Source of the DNA: Paludibacter sp. UBA6032
GTDB taxonomy: Bacteria; Bacteroidota; Bacteroidia; Bacteroidales; Paludibacteraceae
NCBI GenBank assembly: GCA_002427885.1
Contig: DIZI01000008.1
Location: 23,110-87,109 of the forward strand
DNA length: 64,000 bases
Reading direction: 5' to 3'
Numbering within the stretch: the first letter of the stretch is position 1; every line of letters begins with the position of its first letter. The translations under genes and the position numbers were made by a program. Positions 19,004-26,184 of this stretch are shown here, piece after piece. The notes beneath the pieces were generated by a model. It saw only the letters and a list, made by a program, of their open reading frames with translations, was not told the origin of the DNA and made no database searches.

Positions 19004-19201
19004 ATGTTTAGAAAAAAAGTATTGTTAAGTACAGCCGTTGTTATGGCTGTTCTGGGAGGCAGAGAATCTGCAGAAGCTCAGACTAGTGCAGGTAAATCGA
19101 AAAAGTTTACAAAAAACCTGGCAGAAAAATTAGCAATTGTTTCGCCGAAACTTACCTCCAATGATGGAAATTCACTTATTAATCCGTTTCTGGTCTTGTA
19201 G
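19004..19201 (+). pseudogene. Truncated N-terminus of a duplicated GH43 gene
   Basis: The 65-codon frame begins MFRKKVLLSTAVVMAVLGGR and continues AEAQTSAGKSKKFTKNLAEK, then VSPKLTSNDGNSLINPF. It is plainly a copy of the start of the GH43 gene at 14824 (MFRKKVLLSTVLAISFFG..., AQTNAGKPK, VSPKLFTNNANPLLDF). Even the 13 bp before the ATG (AAAAAAAGT) are shared. The frame ends just where the catalytic domain should begin (before TADPTAV). The rest is gone, so it is a relic of a tandem duplication or recombination around the GH2 gene. Confidence 0.85.
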
Positions 19202-19380
19202 ACAACAGCGCTTATTTGTCCCATGTTTTCTTGTTAGTGATAACAATAAGGTTGGACAGTTAATAAATATTTTTTGAGTTCAGATGATTCAGTATTTTAA
19301 AAAAAAGGAGAATATTATTTATTTTTTTATGTTCCAAATAACAAATAACGAACAACTATTAAATAACAATTATTAAAAAC

Positions 19381-19433
19381 AATTAAAAACAAGTTAAACA
19401 ATTAAAAACAAGTTAAACAATTAAACAATTAAA
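19381..19433 (+). repeat. 19-bp tandem repeat in an A-rich leader
   Basis: AATTAAAAACAAGTTAAAC occurs twice without change (19381-19399, 19400-19418), followed by partial units up to the ATG at 19437. It forms the 5' leader of the next T9SS-cargo gene. An A-rich unstructured leader may raise translation in Bacteroidota, and slippage may change its length. Confidence 0.8.
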
Positions 19434-19436
19434 AAA

Positions 19437-20762
19437 ATGAAAAAAATTACACTTTTATTATTTGTGGCTCTAACAGGAATGTTAAATATAGCCAATGCAC
19501 AACAAATTCTGTACAACGAAACTTTTGAATCAAATGTTGCACCCGTAAGTGATAGTTATGAGTATATATTTAAACCATCTACAAAAGCAGGAACATGGAG
19601 TGGTGGAGTAAATGGAGTAAATATAGAAACCGCTGCCGATGACAGTATTATTTTGCGTCAAGGGTGGGGTAATCAATTTAATTTGAAAATAAGATCTACA
19701 GGCGCTGCTGTTATCATACCTAATATCAATGTGGCTGGTTTTCCAAATTTAACCCTGTCTTATGATTTTGTTGTTGAAGGTGGAGTAGCTGCCGAAGTAC
19801 CAAACATTCAAGCAAGTGTTGATGGCGGTACTACTTGGGTAACTCTAAATACAGTTGCTAGTGGTGGATACTGGGGGAAAAGCACAATGTCGATTGCTTT
19901 GCCTGTAGCAACTAGTACAATAAGCCTCAGACTAAATCCTAATGCTGTGCATGCTGTAATTTTTGATAATATTAAAATAACCGAAACACCCGCCAAGCTG
20001 TATAGCGAAAATTTTGAAGCAGATTTTGCTGCAAGTGGTGATCTAAAAACGTTTGCACCAAGTACAGAGGCAGGAAAATGGATCGGTGGGAAAGATCTAG
20101 TAACCGATCTTGATGCCAATATTCAATTGAGAGGCGACAATGGTGGTTGGGCATCTCATGGATATTGTCTGCAGATGAACTCTGCTACCGGAACTCCATC
20201 AGCACCAGTTACTATATCTGGTATAGCTTTAACAGGGTATGATCATTTACAGTTATCTTTTGAAGTTCAATGGTTATGGTGGTCTGCAGGTGAAGATGCT
20301 TTTGGTGCTAATCCTGCTTCGGAGAAATCACCGGGTATAGAAATTCAAAATGGTACCGGAGCTTGGACAGCACTAACTACTTCTGTAATTGGCGATTTTG
20401 CAACACAGACCCTTACTTTGCCAGCCGTAAATAATACATTACCGCTTAATATTAGGATCTCTCCTAGCATGCGTTATTCATATATAATAAATGATTTACT
20501 ACTTAGTGGGAAAGCTGTAGGCAGTACGACTAATGCTATCCAGTTAAGCGATAATTCATTCAAGGTATATCCGAATCCTGCAACCAACTACATTTTGACA
20601 AACAATGCACAGAAAGTAACAATTACCGATTTGAATGGTCGCCTTGTAAAAGAAGCTTTCAATGCAGAAAAAGTTGATGTTAGTTCGTTGGCAAAAGGAG
20701 TTTATATCGTGAAAGTTAATGTTGATGGTGCTACCAAAATTGGTAAATTAATCAAACAATAA
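19437..20762 (+). CDS. T9SS-sorted secreted protein with two tandem beta-sandwich domains
   Basis: A 441-residue protein of unknown function. Signal peptide about 1-21 (NIANAQ). Two related domains of about 165 residues follow: first ILYNETFESNVAP...AGTWSGG...FDNIKITE (about 23-182), second LYSENFEADFAAS...AGKWIGG...INDLLLSG (about 185-360). Each has the opening aromatic-acidic strand and closing strand of a jelly-roll, carbohydrate-binding-like fold. The C-terminus is a T9SS type A sorting domain (about 368-441: FKVYPNPATNYI, ITDLNGR, LAKGVYIVKV, GKLIKQ). There is no catalytic motif. With its place inside the PUL, a secreted glycan-binding role is plausible but unproven. It has its own A-rich leader and a strong terminator. 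Confidence 0.85.
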   Translation: MKKITLLLFVALTGMLNIANAQQILYNETFESNVAPVSDSYEYIFKPSTKAGTWSGGVNGVNIETAADDSIILRQGWGNQFNLKIRSTGAAVIIPNINVAGFPNLTLSYDFVVEGGVAAEVPNIQASVDGGTTWVTLNTVASGGYWGKSTMSIALPVATSTISLRLNPNAVHAVIFDNIKITETPAKLYSENFEADFAASGDLKTFAPSTEAGKWIGGKDLVTDLDANIQLRGDNGGWASHGYCLQMNSATGTPSAPVTISGIALTGYDHLQLSFEVQWLWWSAGEDAFGANPASEKSPGIEIQNGTGAWTALTTSVIGDFATQTLTLPAVNNTLPLNIRISPSMRYSYIINDLLLSGKAVGSTTNAIQLSDNSFKVYPNPATNYILTNNAQKVTITDLNGRLVKEAFNAEKVDVSSLAKGVYIVKVNVDGATKIGKLIKQ

Positions 20763-20770
20763 CAATATTT

Positions 20771-20812
20771 AAAACAGGCAAGTTGTAAGTTCTTGCTGCT
20801 TGCCTGTTTTTT
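20771..20812 (+). terminator. Rho-independent terminator
   Basis: AAAACAGGCAAG (20771-20782) and CTTGCCTGTTTT (20799-20810) form a perfect stem followed by Ts. It ends the 19437 gene and makes it a separate transcription unit from the next gene. Confidence 0.88.
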
Positions 20813-20856
20813 CTTTGATAAATAAACAATTAATAAATTTTAAAAACAAAAAAATC

Positions 20857-21675
20857 ATGAAAAAAATTTACTTTCTTTTCGCAATGGCGTTAACAGCATT
20901 TGTAGCAAATGCACAAACTCCTGTTACTATTGTAAATGGTGATTTCAGTTTACCGGCTGATGCTACCAAGTACACAACTCTTTCAGCTCATGCAATTCCA
21001 GGTTGGAATTCTGATGATGCGACAGCCGATAACAATGGTCGTGAACCAAATTATGTGGCTTATATGAAAAACACTGGCGGAAGTATTTACAATGTTTTGG
21101 CAGAGGTAATTCCAACAACGGAAACCACTTATCAATTAACGTTTGATGGTTCGTTAGTTTACAATCCGGAAGCGCCTTCTGAAATTGATTTTGTTGTTAC
21201 ATTTAGTTCGTTAGCCAGTGGCGCTGCTACTACTGCAAGAGTTCCTATTCAAACCGTTACAATTAAGATGGGAGTTGATCCAAATTCTGCTCAAGTTACA
21301 ATTCCTGCTGCTGCCGCCTATGCCGGTGAAAATCTGGTAATTGAAGTTGATCTCAATACACCTTCAGTAACCAATACCAATACTTGGGTAGATTTTGATA
21401 ACTTCGCTCTTACAAGAACAGTTGTTGCAGGGGTTCAAAATGTCAAATCAACTTCCGTTAGAACATATCCGAACCCATTCAAGGATAATTTGAAGGTTGA
21501 ATCTGAAGAAGTTATAAAAAATGTCAGCATCTATTCTGTTAACGGTCAGAGAATTAAAGACGTTACAGTAAATTCAACAAAAGCCAATATTGGAACTTCT
21601 AATCTTTCCAAAGGAGCATATATTTTGAAAGTTGAAACTGCTAATGGCAGTAGAACCATGAACATTGTAAAATAA
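20857..21675 (+). CDS. T9SS-sorted secreted protein with one beta-sandwich domain
   Basis: A 272-residue protein of unknown function. I use the ATG at 20857 (MKKIYFLFAMALTAFVANAQ), which gives a clean signal peptide. An in-frame start at 20800 lies inside the preceding terminator. Residues about 22-190 form one beta-rich domain starting TIVNGDFSLPAD and ending WVDFDNFALTR, the outline of a CBM4/9-like or galactose-binding-like jelly roll (NGDF...FDNF). The T9SS type A sorting domain occupies about 200-272 (VRTYPNPFKDNL, ISIYSVNGQRI-like, LSKGAYILKVETANG). No catalytic residues are apparent. Flanked by terminators on both sides, it is monocistronic. It may be a small soluble or surface-anchored glycan binder working with the 19437 product. 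Confidence 0.84.
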   Translation: MKKIYFLFAMALTAFVANAQTPVTIVNGDFSLPADATKYTTLSAHAIPGWNSDDATADNNGREPNYVAYMKNTGGSIYNVLAEVIPTTETTYQLTFDGSLVYNPEAPSEIDFVVTFSSLASGAATTARVPIQTVTIKMGVDPNSAQVTIPAAAAYAGENLVIEVDLNTPSVTNTNTWVDFDNFALTRTVVAGVQNVKSTSVRTYPNPFKDNLKVESEEVIKNVSIYSVNGQRIKDVTVNSTKANIGTSNLSKGAYILKVETANGSRTMNIVK

Positions 21676-21707
21676 GTACATTTTGAAGTAATAATAAAAT
21701 TCTAATG

Positions 21708-21745
21708 AACAGGTAAATGGAATTTTATCCATTTACCTGTTTTTT
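21708..21745 (+). terminator. Rho-independent terminator
   Basis: AACAGGTAAATGGA (21708-21721) and TCCATTTACCTGTT (21728-21741) form a perfect 14-bp stem with a short loop, followed by a T-run to 21745. It ends the 20857 gene. Confidence 0.9.
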
Positions 21746-21769
21746 ATCCCGTCCTTTAAAATCAACCTT

Positions 21770-21895
21770 TATGAAAAAAATTGCAACTTTATTTTTTTGC
21801 ATCTCAATTATGCTTGGTGCTGTAAAAGCCCAAGACATTACTGTCTTTAATTTATCAGGAAGGTTTGAGTTTCTTACAGGGAAAATGTTGAAGTA
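21770..21895 (+). pseudogene. Signal-peptide fragment of a lost secreted protein
   Basis: The 41-codon frame MKKIATLFFCISIMLGAVKA-QDITVFN... begins with a good signal peptide and then stops after about 20 residues of unrecognised sequence. It probably was the start of a secreted protein, now truncated. The following bases belong to the carboxylesterase relic, so two broken genes appear joined here. Confidence 0.5.
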
Positions 21896-21929
21896 ATTTA
21901 TTGAAGCAGTAAAATTCATGTATGGAAAG

Positions 21930-22401
21930 TTTGCGTAAATAAGTTTGAAACTTATCCCCTCGGAGAAAACTCCATTCCTAAAACCGAACACGATTTGACA
22001 GGTGATGTTGCTTTTGAATGACATAACTGAACTTGGGCGCGGTTTCAGTCCGAAACTGGAAAAATCGAGCGTGTACTACTATTTTGATCTTCACTCCCGA
22101 TTATCCTGTTGATTCACCTGAATATGCGCAGGATGTTTCGTATGTTTTTCAGCATTTGGATGCGAATGACCCAGGCATGTCTAAATCAGACTTAACCATT
22201 TCGGAAACGTTGAGTGATTATTGGGTGAATTTTGTAAAGTTTGGCGAACCAAATGGAGGTTCTTTACCACAATGGGCTCCGTTTACCAATAATACCCTGA
22301 TGGTAATGTATTTTGCAAATACTCCTCACTTAGGATCTGTGCCCGATGAAGCGCAGCTTGAGGTATTGGACAGATATTTTAAATGGAAGTTGGGGCTGTA
22401 G
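21930..22401 (+). pseudogene. C-terminal remnant of a type B carboxylesterase
   Basis: The last 120 codons (open from about 22033) read PDYPVDSPEYAQDVSYVFQH...LSDYWVNFVKFGEPNGG...LPQWAPFT...VMYFANTPHLGSVPDE, the C-terminal third of a COesterase-family protein as found in many PULs. Upstream, in another frame, DLTGDVAFE-stop-HN-stop-TWARFQSETGK continues the same family. Two Trp codons have become TGA (22019-22021 and 22028-22030), and frameshifts lie near 22070-22105. The catalytic Ser and the N-terminal two thirds are absent. The live gene would have been an esterase, perhaps removing acetyl or feruloyl groups. Confidence 0.8.
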
Positions 22402-22458
22402 TGTTTGTCGATAATGGATGATTATAATTTTAAAAAAAAATATAAACTCAGAAACGAT

Positions 22459-24075
22459 ATGAAATTGTCAATTTTAAGTATTGCTTTTGTCCTGCTATCA
22501 TTTAATATGTCAGCGCAGGACAATAAAATGGTGGTAGTTAACACCGAGAAAGAGCCGGTTGCTTCGGGCAAGTTTGAACCAACCTGGCAATCCCTCAGCC
22601 AGTACAAAGTGCCTGAATGGTTTAGAAACGCAAAGTTTGGTATTTGGGCGCACTGGGGTCCACAGTGTCAGGCCGAACAAGGTGATTGGTTCGCACGTGG
22701 TATGTATGCAGAAGGAAGTGATTATTACAATTGGTTTGTAAAGCATTATGGACCGCAATCCAAATTTGGTTTTAAAGATGTTATTCACGATTGGAAAGCT
22801 GAGAACTGGAATCCGGATAAACTGGTGAAATTGTACAAAAAAACCGGAGCACAATACTTTTTTGCCATGGCAAATCATCATGACAATCTGGATATGTGGG
22901 ACAGCAAATATCAGGAGTGGAACTCGGTACGCGTGGGGCCTAAGAAAGATATTATTGCAGGATGGGCTAAAGCAGCAAAAGATAACCATTTGCCTTTTGG
23001 ATTGAGCGTGCATGCTTCACATGCATGGTGGTTTTACGAAACGGCACAAAAGGCTGATACCGTAGGCAAATATAAAGGTGTTTCTTACGATGGAAACCTT
23101 ACAAAAGCCGATGGCAAAGGAACCTGGTGGGATGGTCTTGATCCACAAGAATTGTATGCACAAAATCACAAGCCAAGTACTGGTTGGGGCTGGGAATGGC
23201 AGAAAGGCGCTGTTACTCCACCTTCGCAAGAGTATTGCGAAAAATTTTACAATCGCACGATGGATTTGATTAATAAATTCAATCCTGATTTGTTGTATTT
23301 TGATGATACAACACTTCCTCTATATCCTATAAGCGATGCAGGGCTAAAAATAGCAGCTCACTACTACAACCATAATATGGCAAGCCACAAAGGTAAGCTT
23401 GAAGCGGTTATGTTTGGTAAAATACTCACTGATGAGCAAAAAAAGTGCATGGTTTGGGACGTAGAGCGCGGAGCACCCGACAAAGCACAAGATAAAGCAT
23501 GGCAAACCTGCACCTGTATTGGCGATTGGCATTACAGTAGAGGTATCTACGAGAATGGCAGTTACAAATCGGCAGCTACAGTAATCCGAATGTTGGTGGA
23601 TATTGTGAGCAAAAACGGAAACCTGTTGCTTAATATTCCTGTTCGTGGCGATGGGACTATCGATGATAAGGAAGTGGCTGTACTCGAAGGTATTGCTGCA
23701 TGGATGGATGTAAACAAAGAGAGTATTTTCGATACGCGTCCCTGGAAAATTTTTGGTGAAGGTCCTTCGGTGGATGCCGTGAATAAATTGGATGGTGCCG
23801 GTTTCAACGAAGGGAAACTAGCTTATACTGCAAAGGATATTCGATATGCCCAAAAGGGAAATGTGCTCTACGCAACTGTAATGGGTATCCCTACAGAAGA
23901 TATTTCGTTCAAAACACTTGGAAAAAATAATGGAAAACAAAAAATCAAAAAAATCGAACTGCTTGGCAGCAAGGAAAAGATAATATGGAAACAGGGCAGC
24001 GATGCACTAGCCATTAGTAAACCAAATAATATTCCTAATAATATTGCAGTAGTATTTAAAATTTCGTTGAAGTAA
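22459..24075 (+). CDS. GH29 alpha-L-fucosidase
   Basis: A 538-residue secreted enzyme. The start at 22459 (MKLSILSIAFVLLSFNMSAQ) gives a proper signal peptide, whereas the longer frame from 22405 puts 18 charged residues before it. The catalytic (beta/alpha)-type domain begins WFRNAKFGIWAHWGPQ (about 50-65), the GH29 signature with the substrate-binding HWG. AMANHHDNLDMWDS (about 135-148) holds the conserved HH pair. The nucleophile is most likely Asp282 in LLYFDDTTLP. GNLLLNIPVRGDGTI is the usual end of the barrel. A beta domain follows. In a xyloglucan locus it would remove alpha-1,2-fucose from F-type side chains before the GH2 acts. The acid/base residue is poorly conserved in this family and I do not assign it. 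Confidence 0.92.
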   Translation: MKLSILSIAFVLLSFNMSAQDNKMVVVNTEKEPVASGKFEPTWQSLSQYKVPEWFRNAKFGIWAHWGPQCQAEQGDWFARGMYAEGSDYYNWFVKHYGPQSKFGFKDVIHDWKAENWNPDKLVKLYKKTGAQYFFAMANHHDNLDMWDSKYQEWNSVRVGPKKDIIAGWAKAAKDNHLPFGLSVHASHAWWFYETAQKADTVGKYKGVSYDGNLTKADGKGTWWDGLDPQELYAQNHKPSTGWGWEWQKGAVTPPSQEYCEKFYNRTMDLINKFNPDLLYFDDTTLPLYPISDAGLKIAAHYYNHNMASHKGKLEAVMFGKILTDEQKKCMVWDVERGAPDKAQDKAWQTCTCIGDWHYSRGIYENGSYKSAATVIRMLVDIVSKNGNLLLNIPVRGDGTIDDKEVAVLEGIAAWMDVNKESIFDTRPWKIFGEGPSVDAVNKLDGAGFNEGKLAYTAKDIRYAQKGNVLYATVMGIPTEDISFKTLGKNNGKQKIKKIELLGSKEKIIWKQGSDALAISKPNNIPNNIAVVFKISLK

Positions 24076-24279
24076 TTGAAATGAAGTTTATGCTAATTTA
24101 AAGACAATACCATGAAGTTTAAAATCATTCCATTGACGAAACTATTTAAATCGAGTTCAGTCGATGTGAAGTTGCTTCGTAGAGGTGGATTTGTTACATG
24201 CCTGACACCACAAAATTAGGAACTTAAAATTATTAAAACTACAACATTTACTTTGTTGAGAACTCTAATATAATCAAAA

Positions 24280-26070
24280 ATGAAACTCAAAATTACAGTA
24301 CTTTTGACCTTGTTTATGGCAGTAACTTTTTTCGTTGTAAATGCACAAACGAAAAAAAACTATCACCAATGGGCTGCAACACCACCGCTTGGCTGGAACA
24401 GTTGGGATTGCTTTGGAACAACGGTTACCGAACAGCAAATAAAAGAACAGGCCGATGCGATGGTAAAATACCTTTTGCCGAGCGGATACAACTATCTCAC
24501 AGTGGATATTCAATGGTATGAGCCTGAATCAAAAGGACATTCTTACAATCCGAAGGCGATACTTACCATGGATGAATATGGCCGCTTAACGCCAGGTCTG
24601 AAGAAATTCCCTTCGGCTGCCGATGGTAAAGGTTTCAAACCCCTTGCAGACTATGTGCACTCCAAAGGACTGAAATTCGGCATTCACATTATGCGTGGAA
24701 TTCCTCGTCAGGCTGTCGAAAAAAATACATCGGTACTCGGGACGAACGTAAAGGCTCAGGATATTGCCATTAAAAGCTCAACCTGCGGTTGGAATCCTGA
24801 TATGTACGGCGTTGATGCTACCAAGCCCGAAGGTCAGGCTTACTACAACTCCATTGTGCAGATGTATGCCGACTGGGGAGTGGATTTTATCAAGTGCGAC
24901 GATATTTCACGTCCTTACGATAATGTGCAAAAGGCAGAAATTGAGGCATTACGCAATGCAATAGACAAATCAGGTCGGCATATTTTGCTCAGTTTATCGC
25001 CTGGAGCAACGCCGGTTAAAATGGGCGAGCATGTTATGGATCATGCCAATATGTGGCGCATTAGCGACGATTTTTGGGATCGCTGGGGATTGTTGCAAGC
25101 CATGTTTGAACGTCTGGATGTGTGGACACCTTTTCGTGGAGCGGGTCATTTCCCCGATGCCGATATGCTGCCCATTGGAATTGTTGAATTCAAACGCCCT
25201 ACCAATTTTACTAAAGATGAACAATATACGCTGATGAGCCTTTGGGCTATTGGTCGTTCTCCGCTCATTTTAGGGGGAGATATGACCAAACTTGACGATT
25301 TTACGAAAGAGATACTCACCAATCCGGAAATGCTCAAAGTAAATCAACACAGCATAAATAACCGTCAGGTGTCTCGCGAAAAGAATCTGATTGTGTGGAC
25401 GGCCGATGTGCCTAATAGTAAAGACAAGTATGTAGCCCTTTTCAACGCGCAAACCAAGGGAGAAAATCTTGATTTAAACAATGCCGATTATGTAAGTCCA
25501 ATAATTGCTGGCAAAGGAAGTTCACAAAAGATAGAAGTATCGGTAAAAGATGGTAAAAAACTTGTTCTCTTTGTGAAAGATGGCGGAAACACTAATGATT
25601 GGGATCATATCGTTTGGGTCGATCCAGTACTTCACGGTTCCAAAGGCGATTTAAAACTGACTAGCCTCAAATGGCTGGGCGCAACTTCGGGCTGGGGAGA
25701 AGCGAATGTCAATCGTACCTGCGACAATAACCCAATTATTATAAATAATGAAACACGAGAGGGAATTGGTGCTCATGCAGAGTCGGTGATTGTATATCAA
25801 TTGCCTGAAGGATATGATTCTTTTACAGCAACCGGCTACGTAACAACAGAAATAGGCTCAGTGAATTTTGGAGTTTTGGTTGATAAAGGAACATTAAATT
25901 TACCCGATAAAGCCAATGTAAATGTAAACTTTGAAGCTATTAATATAAAAGGCAAAGTAAAAGTGCGTGATTTGTGGAGCCACAAAGACCTTGGAACTTT
26001 TGATGGGAGCTTTGAGCGCGAATTGCCACAACATGGGGCCGGATTGTATCGGATAAGCCCGGTGCGTTAA
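24280..26070 (+). CDS. GH27 alpha-galactosidase-family enzyme with inserted NPCBM domain
   Basis: A 596-residue secreted protein (signal peptide about 1-23, FFVVNAQ). The GH27 barrel opens with TPPLGWNSWDCFG (about 34-46). The nucleophile is Asp207 in DFIKCDD and the acid Asp263 in WRISDDFWD. PLILGGDMTKLDD marks the end of the barrel (about 328-340). The C-terminal beta domain is interrupted by an NPCBM-type carbohydrate-binding module (about 450-545: LTSLKWLGATSGWGEANVN, GIGAHAESVIVYQLP) and then resumes (VKVRDLWSHKDLG...HGAGLYRISP). GH27 members release alpha-D-galactose, some release beta-L-arabinopyranose, and the exact substrate cannot be read from sequence. Compared with the next gene the NPCBM is at the opposite end. 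A 204-bp spacer before it holds no recognisable gene. Confidence 0.92.
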   Translation: MKLKITVLLTLFMAVTFFVVNAQTKKNYHQWAATPPLGWNSWDCFGTTVTEQQIKEQADAMVKYLLPSGYNYLTVDIQWYEPESKGHSYNPKAILTMDEYGRLTPGLKKFPSAADGKGFKPLADYVHSKGLKFGIHIMRGIPRQAVEKNTSVLGTNVKAQDIAIKSSTCGWNPDMYGVDATKPEGQAYYNSIVQMYADWGVDFIKCDDISRPYDNVQKAEIEALRNAIDKSGRHILLSLSPGATPVKMGEHVMDHANMWRISDDFWDRWGLLQAMFERLDVWTPFRGAGHFPDADMLPIGIVEFKRPTNFTKDEQYTLMSLWAIGRSPLILGGDMTKLDDFTKEILTNPEMLKVNQHSINNRQVSREKNLIVWTADVPNSKDKYVALFNAQTKGENLDLNNADYVSPIIAGKGSSQKIEVSVKDGKKLVLFVKDGGNTNDWDHIVWVDPVLHGSKGDLKLTSLKWLGATSGWGEANVNRTCDNNPIIINNETREGIGAHAESVIVYQLPEGYDSFTATGYVTTEIGSVNFGVLVDKGTLNLPDKANVNVNFEAINIKGKVKVRDLWSHKDLGTFDGSFERELPQHGAGLYRISPVR

Positions 26071-26184
26071 TGCATTCAAAATTATAACTCAATCTCATTT
26101 TGGTTGGAGAACTGAATTTGATAATTTGGATATATAAATCACTATAAAAACTCAAGAATTTACTTAATTTAATATTTTCTATTT

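Noticed and set aside
22019..22030. UGA recoding (Trp or selenocysteine) in the esterase
   Set aside because: Nearby frameshifts and the missing catalytic part show a dead gene. All other genes use TGG for Trp and TGA does not interrupt them.
24112..24219. 35-codon frame starting MKFKIIPLTKLFKSSS
   Set aside because: It is short, without similarity or a leader, and lies in the spacer before GH27. It may be a scrap of a lost gene, but nothing supports it.
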